This document shows positions 1-9,522 of a stretch of 64,000 nucleotides of DNA, piece after piece. The stretch is taken from positions 124,001 to 188,000 of the forward strand of contig NZ_VYVA01000006.1 of the NCBI RefSeq assembly GCF_009193215.1, given 5' to 3'. A program made the translations under genes and the position numbers. The notes under the pieces were generated by a model. The model saw only the letters and a list, made by a program, of their open reading frames with translations. It did not search any database and was not told where the DNA came from. Numbering within the stretch: position 1 is the stretch's first letter; every line of letters begins with the position of its first letter. The stretch is from Flavicella marina (lineage in GTDB: Bacteria; Bacteroidota; Bacteroidia; Flavobacteriales; Flavobacteriaceae).

Positions 1-276
1 TCAGAGATGTATAATAACTTGCATTATGCATTTGCTCGATGGTCTGAAAACGAGCAGTTAATCATTTTTGTGAATTTTGATAAAAATATTACAAATCAAC
101 TCGTGCTGCACCTTCCAAAAGACTTAATTACAACATTTAATCTAAATGACGGAACATATACTTTGAAGGATCAGTTAGGTGGTAATGCAAAGCATAAATT
201 GGTTGTGAAAAATGGTTTGGGTTTTATTAGGATCCATGCAAATGGCTTAGACGGATTTATTTTTAAAATTCAATAA
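1..276 (+). CDS. Probable alpha-amylase family (GH13) protein, C-terminal fragment
   Basis: The reading frame is open from the first base of the window, so the gene begins upstream and only its last 91 codons are seen. The piece has the look of the C-terminal beta-sandwich that follows the barrel in GH13 glycosidases: alternating hydrophobic strands, a stretch reading LIIFVNFDKN, then a short domain ending in FIFKIQ. No catalytic residue lies in this part, so the assignment rests on general resemblance only. A BadF-type sugar kinase follows in the same direction with its own promoter. A different small beta-sandwich protein cannot be excluded. Confidence 0.45.
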   Translation, partial: SEMYNNLHYAFARWSENEQLIIFVNFDKNITNQLVLHLPKDLITTFNLNDGTYTLKDQLGGNAKHKLVVKNGLGFIRIHANGLDGFIFKIQ

Positions 277-375
277 ATACATTGTTTTTTAAGCGTTGAA
301 AGTACGTTTAATTTTATGGAAATGAGTGATCTGATGTTGTTCATACCTTCGAAAACGATATAGTATCGATAGTTG

Positions 376-406
376 TTGTTAGTTCAAATATGTTATAATA
401 TATTTG
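376..406 (+). promoter_or_regulatory. Bacteroidota-type promoter of the BadF-family kinase gene
   Basis: TTG at 376-378, then a 20-base spacer, then TATATTTG at 399-406, fits the TTG / TAnnTTTG pattern of Bacteroidota sigma-70 promoters. Transcription would start near 413, about 15 bases before the ATG at 428. It also shows why the TTG at 404 is not the start codon: it is inside the -7 box. Confidence 0.5.
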
Positions 407-427
407 AGAAAAATTAAACGAAAACTT

Positions 428-1282
428 ATGATTTTAATAGCAGACGGAGGATCAACTAAAGTAGATTGGATTGCTTTAGATGAGAATAAAAATGAACTTT
501 TTAAGGTAAGAACTCCAGGTTTAAATCCAGCAGTTGTTGATGAGAAAGTATTGAGAGAAAGAGTACTTTCAGCGAAAGAATTTTCTGAAAACTTAGAAAA
601 AGTTACACAAGTTTTTTTCTATGGAGCTGGTTGTGGTACTGTTGTCGCTACTAAAATATTAAAAGATTTATTTGAAGAGCTTTTTTCTAATGCTGAGGTT
701 GTTGTAGAAGAAGATATGTTGGCTGCAGTGTATGCGGCGACAGGAAGTGAACCTGCTATAGTATGTATTTTAGGTACGGGATCAAATAGTTGTTATTATG
801 ATGGAAAAGATATTTATTCTTCGACTGTTTCTTTGGGATATATGTTGATGGATGAAGCAAGCGGTAATTATTTTGGTAAACGTTTGATACGTAATTATTA
901 TTACAAAACTATGCCAGAAGATATTGCAAAAAAGTTTGAAGAATCTTACGATTTATCTCCAGATACGATCAAACATAATTTATACAAAGAACCTAATCCT
1001 AATACGTATTTAGCGGATTTTGCCAGTTTTATGTTCCAGTTTAAAGAGGAACAATTTGTAAAAGATTTAATGGAATCTGGATTTGAAGAGTTTTTTGTCA
1101 CGAGGGTTTTACCTTATAAGAAAGACAAAGCAACTCCGATTTATTTTATAGGTTCGATTGCACATTATTTTTATGATATTCTTGAAAAGGTAGCTCAAAA
1201 ACACGGATTGAATTTAGCGGGAGCTATTCAACGTCCAATAGATAATTTAATCAAATACCACAAAGAGCATTTAATCAAATAA
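428..1282 (+). CDS. BadF/BadG/BcrA/BcrD-type ATPase; N-acetylglucosamine kinase-like
   Basis: A 284-residue actin-fold (ASKHA) kinase. The phosphate-1 loop is DGGSTK at residues 6-11, and a second loop GTGSNS lies near residue 115, followed by an LGY...DEASGNYFG stretch typical of the N-acetylglucosamine kinase branch. The family phosphorylates amino sugars or related small molecules in the cytosol. The open frame begins at a TTG at 404, but that codon lies within a good -7 box, and ATG 428 gives the compact N terminus MILIADGG expected for the fold. The 3' end overlaps the convergent murF by 12 bases. The exact sugar is not shown by the sequence. Confidence 0.8.
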   Translation: MILIADGGSTKVDWIALDENKNELFKVRTPGLNPAVVDEKVLRERVLSAKEFSENLEKVTQVFFYGAGCGTVVATKILKDLFEELFSNAEVVVEEDMLAAVYAATGSEPAIVCILGTGSNSCYYDGKDIYSSTVSLGYMLMDEASGNYFGKRLIRNYYYKTMPEDIAKKFEESYDLSPDTIKHNLYKEPNPNTYLADFASFMFQFKEEQFVKDLMESGFEEFFVTRVLPYKKDKATPIYFIGSIAHYFYDILEKVAQKHGLNLAGAIQRPIDNLIKYHKEHLIK

Positions 1283-2524
1283 CGCTAATGTTCTTTCTAA
1301 AGCCATTCCTCTAGAGCCCTTTATGAGATAGGTGCAAGGAGTTGGTTCAAATGATTTACTAAAAGCCTCAAAAGAAGTATGCAAATTACCTTTTGAGGTT
1401 TTTACTTTTGAGAAATGTTCACCGATAAAATGTAATTGTTCGAAATCGAGTGATTGGGCATATTCTACAATATCTTGATGTTCTTTTTCGCTGTCAACAC
1501 CGAGTTCAAACATATCACCTAAAATCACGACTTTATTTGCTGAACTCATTCTTGAGAAGTTGTCAAGAGCTGCTTTCATGCTAGTAGGGTTTGCATTGTA
1601 TGCATCCAAAATAATTTTCGTCCCTTTTTTTTCTATTATTTGTGATCTGTTATTATCTGGGGTATAGTTCTCGATAGCAGATTTGATTTGTTCTGTGGTT
1701 ATCTTGAAATGTTTTCCTATGGTAATTGCGGCCTTAATATTTGAAAAGTTATAGGTTCCTATTAAGTTTGTTTTTATTCTAGTTTTATCCAATGCAATCT
1801 CAAGAAATGGATTGGAATCAAGTAGCGTTATATTCTCGTAAAAATTGATGGAGGTGATATTTTCTGTTTTCGATACCTGGATGTGATCTTCAGGATTTAC
1901 AAATGCAGTTTTTTCGTTCTTTTGTAGGTAAGTATATATTTCTGATTTACCTTTGATTACACCTTCAACGCCACCAAAACCTTCTAAGTGTGCTTTTCCA
2001 AAGTTTGTGATATATCCAAAATTTGGTTCGGCAATTGAACACAATAATTCAATTTCTTTTTGGTGATTTGCTCCCATTTCAACGATACCTATCTCCGTTT
2101 TATCTGAAAACGATAACAATGTTAAGGGCACTCCAATATGATTGTTGAAATTTCCTACTGTAGCTGTTGTTGTGTATTGGGTAGATAAAACACAATTAAT
2201 TAACTCTTTTGTAGTTGTTTTTCCATTGCTGCCTGTAAGTGCAATGACTGGTATGTTTAGTTTTTTTCTATGATAGTTTGCAAGAGTTTGTAGGGTTGTT
2301 AAAACATCTTTTACTTGAATTAATTTACTATGTTTTTTGGTAGAGTCTACCTCGTCTACCACAGCATATGTAGCACCTGACTCTATGGCTTTTAATGCAA
2401 ATTCATTTCCGTTAAAATTAGCTCCTTTTAGGGCGAAAAAAATACTATTGTTTTTAATTTTGCGTGTGTCTGTAGCGATGCCGCTTGATGCTATAAAAAG
2501 CTGATACAACTCAGAAATGTTCAT
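1271..2524 (-). CDS. murF: UDP-N-acetylmuramoyl-tripeptide--D-alanyl-D-alanine ligase
   Basis: A 417-residue Mur ligase that adds D-Ala-D-Ala to the UDP-MurNAc tripeptide, the last cytoplasmic step of peptidoglycan precursor synthesis. The ATP loop GSNGKTTTKE lies near residues 98-107. The central ligase signature follows (VEMGANHQKEI, then NFGKAHLEGFGG), with LDAYNANPTS late in the protein, the MurF-type C-terminal motif. Two codons upstream there is a TTG in frame; the ATG at 2524 is preferred. It lies downstream of gldJ on the same strand, but a terminator hairpin sits between them, so murF probably has its own start site. A TACGTTTG box abuts the ATG. Confidence 0.95.
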   Translation of the reverse strand: MNISELYQLFIASSGIATDTRKIKNNSIFFALKGANFNGNEFALKAIESGATYAVVDEVDSTKKHSKLIQVKDVLTTLQTLANYHRKKLNIPVIALTGSNGKTTTKELINCVLSTQYTTTATVGNFNNHIGVPLTLLSFSDKTEIGIVEMGANHQKEIELLCSIAEPNFGYITNFGKAHLEGFGGVEGVIKGKSEIYTYLQKNEKTAFVNPEDHIQVSKTENITSINFYENITLLDSNPFLEIALDKTRIKTNLIGTYNFSNIKAAITIGKHFKITTEQIKSAIENYTPDNNRSQIIEKKGTKIILDAYNANPTSMKAALDNFSRMSSANKVVILGDMFELGVDSEKEHQDIVEYAQSLDFEQLHFIGEHFSKVKTSKGNLHTSFEAFSKSFEPTPCTYLIKGSRGMALERTLALFD

Positions 2525-2545
2525 TTGCAAACGTATTTATAATAA

Positions 2546-2574
2546 AAAACCTCACTAAGTTATAGTAAGGTTTT
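2546..2574 (-). terminator. Intrinsic terminator after gldJ
   Basis: Arms at 2546-2557 and 2563-2574 pair over 12 bases with one mismatch around a 5-base loop. On the minus strand the stem is followed by a T run. It sits between gldJ and murF, 22 bases before the murF start. Confidence 0.6.
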
Positions 2575-2594
2575 ATTCAGTTAATTTTATCTTC

Positions 2595-4301
2595 TTATTT
2601 GTAATAAGGAGTTTTTTTAGATTCTGTCATGTTCCCTACTTTGTCTAAAGCACATCTAAATCCAATAAACTCAGTGGCCATATATTGTGGTAGGTATCTT
2701 CTTTGGGCTGGATCTAGCCAAAATTCTCGATCTCTCCAAGAACCTCCTTTGTATACTCTTGTTCTATCTCCAATTAAAGTAGTTCGTTTTTTGTCGTCAA
2801 ACTTCGTCTCAAGTTCTCCAGTTTCATAGTCGAATGTAGTTACTGGGTCTAAAGGTGAATTGTACATTCTAGGGATAACTTCCATTTCGGTAATGTCTTT
2901 GTTGTAATATCTAGAATTCGTCAAATCCCCATCTCCTAAACTAGAATTGTCTGATTGAGTATAGTTAAAGCGAAGTTGTGCATCCTCTTCAGTTATAGGT
3001 TCGTAGATAACCCTACCAGGAATGTTTTTAGCCACGATTTTTCCGTTAGGTAGTGTATCATATAAAACATCATCGTAATCTGCAATCACAACTCTTCCTG
3101 TTTCATCTATAGATTTTTTCATAAATAGATTTCCTCGTACGTAGTTGAAGTCATTCATCTCAGTGTCGATATGAGGACGATATACGTCATACACCCATTC
3201 AGCAACATTTCCGGCCATGTCATACAAACCAAAAGCATTTGGAGGATAAGATTTTATGCGATTCGTAATGTCTGCACCGTCATTACTCCAACCAGCAATT
3301 CCACTGTAATCACCTCTTCCTTGTTTGAAGTTTGCTAGTTGGTCACCTCTATTGCTTCTAGAATTGTTTCTAGTGTATTTACCATCCCAAGGATATTTTT
3401 TTCTACCTCTAATGTTGTTGTATTCTCTGTTCTGAATAATTGCTTTCGCTGCATATTCCCATTCAGCCTCTGTTGGAAGTCTAAAATCTGGGTATAATAT
3501 ACCATCATGTGGTTTTACGTGTCTTCCTTTGAAGCCTTTTCTACCTTTAATAGTATCTTTTGTGATATCAGATCTTCTAATACTTTTTAATCCTTTGTTA
3601 TAAATGCTTGAATCTCCATCAAAAAGGATATCTGGACTTGAATAATAAGCTTCTGTGTTGAAGTGGTTTTTACCTTCTACTAAAATAGAATCTTCATTGA
3701 ATAGATTTTTAATGATTCCTAAGTCCATTAATATTTTTTCGTTCACACGATCGGTTCTCCATTCACAATAATCATTTGCTTGAGACCAACTTACTCCAAC
3801 TACAGGGTAATTTGCATATGCAGGGTGACGTAAATAAGTTTCACTTAACGACTCATTACTACCTAATGCATTTCTCCAAACTAAAGTATCAGGTAAAGCC
3901 GCTTCATAAATATGACTATAATCATCGACTCTAGGAGGGAAAACTCTTTCTAACCACAGCAAATAAAATAAGTATTCTGAATTTGTAACTTCCGCTTCAT
4001 CCATATAAAAAGAACGAATTTGCATTCTTCTAGGAGTTGTATTCCAATCAGACATAATATCATCCTGTACACTACCCATGGTAAAAGTACCTCCTTCAAT
4101 CAAGACCATTGCAGGCGGTGTTTTGTGTTCTTTATACTTGTTATTTACAGCAAAGCCTCCATAATCTGGATCATTAAATTTCCAACCTGTTAACGTAGAG
4201 GTAGTTGAGCTTTTGTTTGAATTTGAATTTTTACTACAGCTTGAAATTCCTATGCTTAGAAGAACAAGGGCGAAAAATTTTATTTTAAACAATTGATTCA
4301 T
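2595..4301 (-). CDS. gldJ: Gliding motility / type IX secretion lipoprotein GldJ
   Basis: A 568-residue lipoprotein with the fold of formylglycine-generating enzymes. The ATG at 4301 gives MNQLFKIKFF followed by a hydrophobic run and the lipobox ISSC, with the acylated Cys at residue 22; the longer frame to 4334 would spoil this signal. The FGE-like domain starts near residue 60 (VLIEGGTFTMGS) and runs to GFRCALDK at the end, but the paired catalytic cysteines of true FGE are absent, as is known for GldJ. GldJ works at the outer-membrane/periplasm side with GldK and is required for gliding and type IX secretion in Flavobacterium. It is divergent from porU, the arrangement I recall from other flavobacteria. 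Confidence 0.92.
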   Translation of the reverse strand: MNQLFKIKFFALVLLSIGISSCSKNSNSNKSSTTSTLTGWKFNDPDYGGFAVNNKYKEHKTPPAMVLIEGGTFTMGSVQDDIMSDWNTTPRRMQIRSFYMDEAEVTNSEYLFYLLWLERVFPPRVDDYSHIYEAALPDTLVWRNALGSNESLSETYLRHPAYANYPVVGVSWSQANDYCEWRTDRVNEKILMDLGIIKNLFNEDSILVEGKNHFNTEAYYSSPDILFDGDSSIYNKGLKSIRRSDITKDTIKGRKGFKGRHVKPHDGILYPDFRLPTEAEWEYAAKAIIQNREYNNIRGRKKYPWDGKYTRNNSRSNRGDQLANFKQGRGDYSGIAGWSNDGADITNRIKSYPPNAFGLYDMAGNVAEWVYDVYRPHIDTEMNDFNYVRGNLFMKKSIDETGRVVIADYDDVLYDTLPNGKIVAKNIPGRVIYEPITEEDAQLRFNYTQSDNSSLGDGDLTNSRYYNKDITEMEVIPRMYNSPLDPVTTFDYETGELETKFDDKKRTTLIGDRTRVYKGGSWRDREFWLDPAQRRYLPQYMATEFIGFRCALDKVGNMTESKKTPYYK

Positions 4302-4337
4302 ATTTAATATTAAATTATGGGGTATTACAATCAAGAC

Positions 4338-4367
4338 GCAATTTACACTATTTATGTTTTTTCACAA
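4338..4367 (-). promoter_or_regulatory. Possible gldJ promoter
   Basis: On the minus strand TTG (4365-4367) is followed after 19 bases by TAAATTGC (4338-4345), an imperfect match to TAnnTTTG. It lies in the 202-base divergent gldJ/porU gap. I see no clean -7 box for porU in the same gap. Confidence 0.25.
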
Positions 4368-4503
4368 TAAATTCATCATAAAATAGTTCATTATAAATGA
4401 ATGCTAATTTTTAGTTGCGCTTTGTTTATAACGTTTGCTTTTTTTCTTTATTATGTATTATCTTGCAGACTTTATTGAAATTCGTACTGTAACCAAACTT
4501 TAT

Positions 4504-7500
4504 ATGTGTTTTAAGAGATTTGTTTTGTTGATGTTTTTGTGTAGTACCCTATTTGGTTATGCTCAAAAATCAGTTGTAAAATCAATAAGTTTGGAATGGG
4601 ATATGTCCTCTGTTTTAGAAACATCTCAAGGGAATAAACAGTTGTTGCCTCTTGTAAAAGGTGGTTTTGTTGATGAAAACGGGGTTCCAGTTTATCAAAT
4701 GTTTTGGGAGGTTCCTGAAGAAATGAATAATGTATCGTATACTTTAGAAAATATCGTATCCGAAACTGTTGATTCGAAATATTTAAATGCCATAGATAAG
4801 TCAAATTTATCTACTGAAGTTTCCAATAAATTGACGATTTCAAAGTCTCCTAAGCTATATGGACTGTCATTAGTCATCAATCCTTTGGTAAACATTAACG
4901 GTGAGGTTAAAAAACTCATTTCTTTTGATGTAGTTTATCAATTAACGAATAGAGCTCAAAAATTAAGTACTACGGCTAATTTTGGAGATTCTGTTTTGAA
5001 AGATGGTAGGTGGTTCAAATTTGCCATTGACAGAACAGGAGTGTTTAAGATTGACGCTGCATTTTTGAACAGTATTGGTTTGTCAACAGAAGGGTTAAAC
5101 CCTAGAAATATTAGGATATATGGTAATGGTAGTGCTTTACTTCCAAATCTGAACAGTGATTTTAGGTATAATGACTTGCAAGAAAATGATATTCTAGTTG
5201 TTGGAGAAGAAGATGGTGCTTTTGACGAAAGTGATTATATATTGTTTTATGGAATAGGACCCGATGATTGGATCAATGATAGCGAAAGTACGATTCGGCA
5301 CAGAAAAAATATTTATACCGAACGTGGTTTTTATTTTATTACTGTAGATAAAGGACCTGGTGCTCGAATTGCAACCAATGAACCGCTGATTTTTGATGCC
5401 ACTGAGAGGGTAACAACATTTAAAGATTACATTTTTAAAGAAGACGAATTCGTAAATCTACTAGGAGGTGGCCAACAATGGTTTGGAGATGCTTTTGATG
5501 AGCAAAATATTCGAAACTATAGTTTGAATTTCGAGAATATCGATATATCTAAAGATATTCAGGTAAGAATTCGTGCTGCTGCTAGTTCTAATACAACGAC
5601 ACAATTGAGTGCAACGTTAAATGGTTCTCCTCTAGAAACCATGAATTTCTCTGCAATTAGTGTAGGAGCTGTTCGAAAGTATGATGATGATACCGTTGAT
5701 GAATTTGTATCTGTGGATACTCCGAATATAAATATAAGCCTAAATTACAACAATAATGGTCTTCCAAATTCTCTATGTTATTTGGATTATATTGAAATAA
5801 TTGGAGACAAATTGTTACGAGCAAATGGAAGTCAATTCGGATTCAGAAATTATTCTTCTCAAGATGTAGGTAAGGTACTTGAGTATTCAATTGAAAACAA
5901 AAATGCAATTTCTATGGTATGGGATGTAACTGATTTTTTGCATCCAAAAAGTATTTCAAATGAAAAACCCGAAGAAGCTTCTTATGACTTTAAAGCTTTG
6001 TCAGGGGTTTTTAGAGAATATAGAGTATTGAATACTAATGATTATTATGCTCCAATCGCAATAGAAAACGCTCAAATAGGAAATCAAAATTTACACGGAT
6101 TACGAGATATTCAATACTTAATAATTACTAGAGAAGAGTTGGTAAGTCAGGCACAAAGAATCGCTAATTACCATCAGAATAATTCTGCTTTAAATTGTCG
6201 TGTTGTATCTCTTAAGCAGATTTATAATGAATTTGGCTCTGGTTCTCCAGATATTACTGCAATTCGTGATTTTGTAAAATATTTATACGATAATGCAACC
6301 TCTGAAGATAATAAAGTAAAATATTTATGCTCGTTTGGAGATTCGACTTATGATTATAAAGATAGATTAACAAACAATAATAATATAGTACCAGTTTATT
6401 TGTCATACGATAGTTTTAGCTTGGTAACGTCTTATGTTACTGATGATTATTATGGAATGATGGATTCTTGGGAGGGAACGATGCTTTCCACAGATAAACA
6501 GGATGTAGCTACAGGTAGAATATTAGTTTCTGATAATATTGAAGCCGAAATTGTGGTTAGTAAACTATTAAATTATTACACGAAAAATTCTTTTGGAGCA
6601 TGGCGAAATTCTATCGTGATGTTTACCGATGATATGGATAATGCAAGTGAAGTTGTGTTTATGGAGGACATGGACAGGATTGCAGAAGCTGTAGTACTTC
6701 AGAAACCGCAATTGAATATCAAAAAGATTTATGCAGATGCCTATGTTCAATTAGAGACAGCAGGTGGAAGTAGATATCCGGATGTTAATGCTGCCGTCTC
6801 AAACTCAGTAGAGAAAGGAAGTCTAATGATCAATTACTTCGGGCATGGAGGAGAACAAGGTTTGGGTAGTGAACGTTTGATGACGATCAATGATATCAAA
6901 TCATGGGTGAATTATGATAAGCCACCGCTTTTTGTGACCATTACTTGTGATTTCACTAGATTTGATAATCCATTCGTCTTTACAGCAGGAGAAGAAATGG
7001 TAGTTGCTAGAAATGGCGGAAGTCCAACATTGATAACAACAACGAGAGAAGTTTATATCAGGGAAGGGAGAAGATTTAACCAAACTTTGATGCCAAAAGT
7101 TTTAGACGTAAATAACGAAGGATATACGATTTCTGAAGCTTTAATGCATGCCAAAAATGAAACTCCGCTAGCAAGTAAACAGCATTTCTTCATTTATTCC
7201 ATAGGTGATCCTGCAATGAGATTGGGAATTCCGGAACCAAATATAAAAGTCACACATATAAATGATAAAGATGTTACAGTTTCTCGTGATACTTTAAAGG
7301 CTTTGTCTAAAATAAAAATTACAGGTATCATTACTGATGGGGCTGATAATAAACTAACCGATTTTTCGGGAGAGCTTTCATCAACAATTTTTGATAAAAT
7401 ATCGCAAAGGTCTACCTTAAATAATGATGGATTTACCGAAGTTATTGACGGGGTTAGAGTTCCTATTATTAGAGATTTTAATGTGCAAGAAAGTAATGTC

Positions 7501-8346
7501 TACAGAGGTAAAACGAAGGTGGTTAACGGTGAATTTTCATATGAATTTATAGTTCCAAAAGACATAAAACTGTCTTTCGGGAAATCAAAAATTAGTTTGT
7601 TTGCAACCAATGATATAGATAATAAAGGAGGCGTTGATATTGAAACTATCATTGGAGGTTTGAATGAAAATGCAGAAGAAGACATTGAAGGTCCGGAAAT
7701 AGCTCTGTATATGAATGATGAAACTTTTGTAGATGGAGCGAATACAAGTGCAACACCAAATTTAATAGCTCAATTTTCAGATGCAAGTGGTATCAATACT
7801 TCTTCTGGGGCAATAGGTCATGCAATTACAGCAGTAATTGATGGAGATGAGGGGAATCCGATTGAGTTAAATGAGTTTTATGAATCCGAAACAGGAGATT
7901 TTACAAAAGGTACTTTAACTTATACATTAAGAAATTTAGAACCAGGTCCACATACTTTGAAATTAAAAGTTTGGGACACATACAACAATGTCTCAGAAAA
8001 ATCGTTATCTTTTACCGTGACTGAAGCATCTGAATTTCTTTTGGAGAATGTTTTGAATTATCCAAATCCATTTTTAGATTACACACAATTTTGGTTTACA
8101 CATAACCAGCCAAATCAATTGTTAGATGTAAAAATATATATTTATACCGTTTCAGGTAAATTGATAAAATCTATAAACGAAGTTATTCAAACTCCAGGAA
8201 GTTTGTCTCGATCTATCTCATGGAATGGTCTTGACGATTTTGGAGACAGAATAGGAAAGGGAGTTTATGTTTATAAATTAGAAGTAAAAAATATTACAAC
8301 GGGTGTAAAAGCCGAAAAATTTGAAAAATTAGTAATGCTTCAATAG
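4504..8346 (+). CDS. porU: Type IX secretion system sortase PorU (C25 gingipain family)
   Basis: A 1280-residue exported protein with a peptidase C25 domain. The ATG at 4504 begins MCFKRFVLLMFLCSTLFGYAQ, a typical signal peptide; the open frame reaches back to 4435 but that extension carries no signal features. The catalytic pair is visible: His781 in FGHGGEQG and Cys815 in TITCDFTRF. The last 120 residues, from NYPNPFLDYTQF on, form the FlgD/Ig-like C-terminal domain seen on type IX cargo. In this family PorU sits on the cell surface, removes the C-terminal signal of secreted proteins and links them to lipid. It is followed at 18 bases by porV, its outer-membrane partner, so the two are surely co-transcribed. 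Confidence 0.95.
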   Translation: MCFKRFVLLMFLCSTLFGYAQKSVVKSISLEWDMSSVLETSQGNKQLLPLVKGGFVDENGVPVYQMFWEVPEEMNNVSYTLENIVSETVDSKYLNAIDKSNLSTEVSNKLTISKSPKLYGLSLVINPLVNINGEVKKLISFDVVYQLTNRAQKLSTTANFGDSVLKDGRWFKFAIDRTGVFKIDAAFLNSIGLSTEGLNPRNIRIYGNGSALLPNLNSDFRYNDLQENDILVVGEEDGAFDESDYILFYGIGPDDWINDSESTIRHRKNIYTERGFYFITVDKGPGARIATNEPLIFDATERVTTFKDYIFKEDEFVNLLGGGQQWFGDAFDEQNIRNYSLNFENIDISKDIQVRIRAAASSNTTTQLSATLNGSPLETMNFSAISVGAVRKYDDDTVDEFVSVDTPNINISLNYNNNGLPNSLCYLDYIEIIGDKLLRANGSQFGFRNYSSQDVGKVLEYSIENKNAISMVWDVTDFLHPKSISNEKPEEASYDFKALSGVFREYRVLNTNDYYAPIAIENAQIGNQNLHGLRDIQYLIITREELVSQAQRIANYHQNNSALNCRVVSLKQIYNEFGSGSPDITAIRDFVKYLYDNATSEDNKVKYLCSFGDSTYDYKDRLTNNNNIVPVYLSYDSFSLVTSYVTDDYYGMMDSWEGTMLSTDKQDVATGRILVSDNIEAEIVVSKLLNYYTKNSFGAWRNSIVMFTDDMDNASEVVFMEDMDRIAEAVVLQKPQLNIKKIYADAYVQLETAGGSRYPDVNAAVSNSVEKGSLMINYFGHGGEQGLGSERLMTINDIKSWVNYDKPPLFVTITCDFTRFDNPFVFTAGEEMVVARNGGSPTLITTTREVYIREGRRFNQTLMPKVLDVNNEGYTISEALMHAKNETPLASKQHFFIYSIGDPAMRLGIPEPNIKVTHINDKDVTVSRDTLKALSKIKITGIITDGADNKLTDFSGELSSTIFDKISQRSTLNNDGFTEVIDGVRVPIIRDFNVQESNVYRGKTKVVNGEFSYEFIVPKDIKLSFGKSKISLFATNDIDNKGGVDIETIIGGLNENAEEDIEGPEIALYMNDETFVDGANTSATPNLIAQFSDASGINTSSGAIGHAITAVIDGDEGNPIELNEFYESETGDFTKGTLTYTLRNLEPGPHTLKLKVWDTYNNVSEKSLSFTVTEASEFLLENVLNYPNPFLDYTQFWFTHNQPNQLLDVKIYIYTVSGKLIKSINEVIQTPGSLSRSISWNGLDDFGDRIGKGVYVYKLEVKNITTGVKAEKFEKLVMLQ

Positions 8347-8364
8347 AAGCCAAACCATAATTAA

Positions 8365-9513
8365 ATGAGAATACAAAAAGCAGCAATACTATTTTTGCTA
8401 TTACTAGGGGTAAATAATAATATCGTATCTCAGGCTCCTGAGCCTAATCCAATTTCTACAGTTGCACCTTTGATGATGATTAATTCTGATGCGAGGTCAG
8501 CAGGTCAGGGTGATGTTGGTGTAGCCACAACTTCTGATGCAAGCTCAATTTACCACAACTCGGCGAAAATGGCCTTCAATACTTCAGAATATACCGTAGG
8601 AGTTAATTATACACCTTGGTTGCAAAACCTTGTTGACGGTTTGTTCGTGGGTGGTTTTTCAATTATCAATCGTATTGATGAAAGAAGTGCTTGGGGAGCA
8701 AATTTGAGGTATTTTTCTTTGGGGACTATTGATTTATATGATGATATAGGTATTCCGCAGGGTGTTGAGAACCCAAATGAGTTAACTGCAGCAGTTTCTT
8801 ACGCATTAAAATTGAATGATTATTTCTCTATGGGAGTTGCATTGCGTTATATTCGATCTGATTTGTCGATAAAGTCTTCCAATACAGATATTTCTCCAAT
8901 CAATGGTTTTGGGGTAGATGTAAATGGATTTTACCAATCTCCTGAAAAAAATTATGGAAGTTTCAATGGTCGAATAAGAGCTGGATTTAATATTTCGAAT
9001 TTAGGACCTAAAGTTTCGTATACATCAGGAGTAGAAAATTTTATTCCAACTCGTTTGCGTTTAGGAGGTGGATTTGATTTTATTTTAGATAATTATAACA
9101 CGATTGCAGTAACTACGGAGTTTTCTAAATTATTGGTTCCAACACCGCCAATTAGAGATTCTTCAGGTAATATTATTAAGGGACAAGATGATAATGTTGG
9201 TTGGGTTGAAGGTATGTTCCAGTCTTTCTCTGATGCACCTTATGGTTTCGGTGAAGAAATGCAAGAAATTACTGTAGGTTTGGGGGCAGAATATTTATAT
9301 AATAATTCTTTTGCTTTACGAGCTGGTTATTTTCATGAAAGTGAGATGAAAGGTAATCGTCAATATTTTACTATGGGTGGTGGAATCAAAGCAAAATCAT
9401 TTAATATAGATTTATCTTATTTGGTGAATACGGCTTCTGCTTACAATCCTTTAGAAAGTACACTTCGTTTTTCTTTATCATTTGATATTGGAGATATTTA
9501 CGATAATTTTTAA
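8365..9513 (+). CDS. porV: Type IX secretion outer-membrane protein PorV (LptO)
   Basis: A 382-residue outer-membrane beta-barrel of the FadL-like PorV family. The N terminus MRIQKAAILFLLLLGVNNNIVSQ is a signal peptide. After it comes the family hallmark of a low-charge segment around INSDARSAGQGD and TTSDASSIYHNSAK, then alternating barrel strands ending in LRFSLSFDIGDIYDNF. PorV shuttles type IX substrates from the translocon to the sortase PorU, the gene just upstream. Length and order agree with the family. The next gene, a truncated haemoglobin, starts nine bases past the stop and is probably in the same transcript. Confidence 0.95.
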   Translation: MRIQKAAILFLLLLGVNNNIVSQAPEPNPISTVAPLMMINSDARSAGQGDVGVATTSDASSIYHNSAKMAFNTSEYTVGVNYTPWLQNLVDGLFVGGFSIINRIDERSAWGANLRYFSLGTIDLYDDIGIPQGVENPNELTAAVSYALKLNDYFSMGVALRYIRSDLSIKSSNTDISPINGFGVDVNGFYQSPEKNYGSFNGRIRAGFNISNLGPKVSYTSGVENFIPTRLRLGGGFDFILDNYNTIAVTTEFSKLLVPTPPIRDSSGNIIKGQDDNVGWVEGMFQSFSDAPYGFGEEMQEITVGLGAEYLYNNSFALRAGYFHESEMKGNRQYFTMGGGIKAKSFNIDLSYLVNTASAYNPLESTLRFSLSFDIGDIYDNF

Positions 9514-9522
9514 ATTATTTTT

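Noticed and set aside
2595-4301. GldJ considered as a sulfatase-modifying formylglycine enzyme
   Set aside because: The catalytic cysteine pair is missing, a lipobox is present and the porU neighbourhood fits GldJ.
4511-4919. Open frames of 74-97 codons opposite the start of porU
   Set aside because: They overlap the signal peptide and first domain of porU on the other strand and match no family.
4504-8346. PorU considered as a secreted gingipain-like virulence protease
   Set aside because: Position beside porV and gldJ, and length, fit the type IX sortase; nothing suggests a free toxin.
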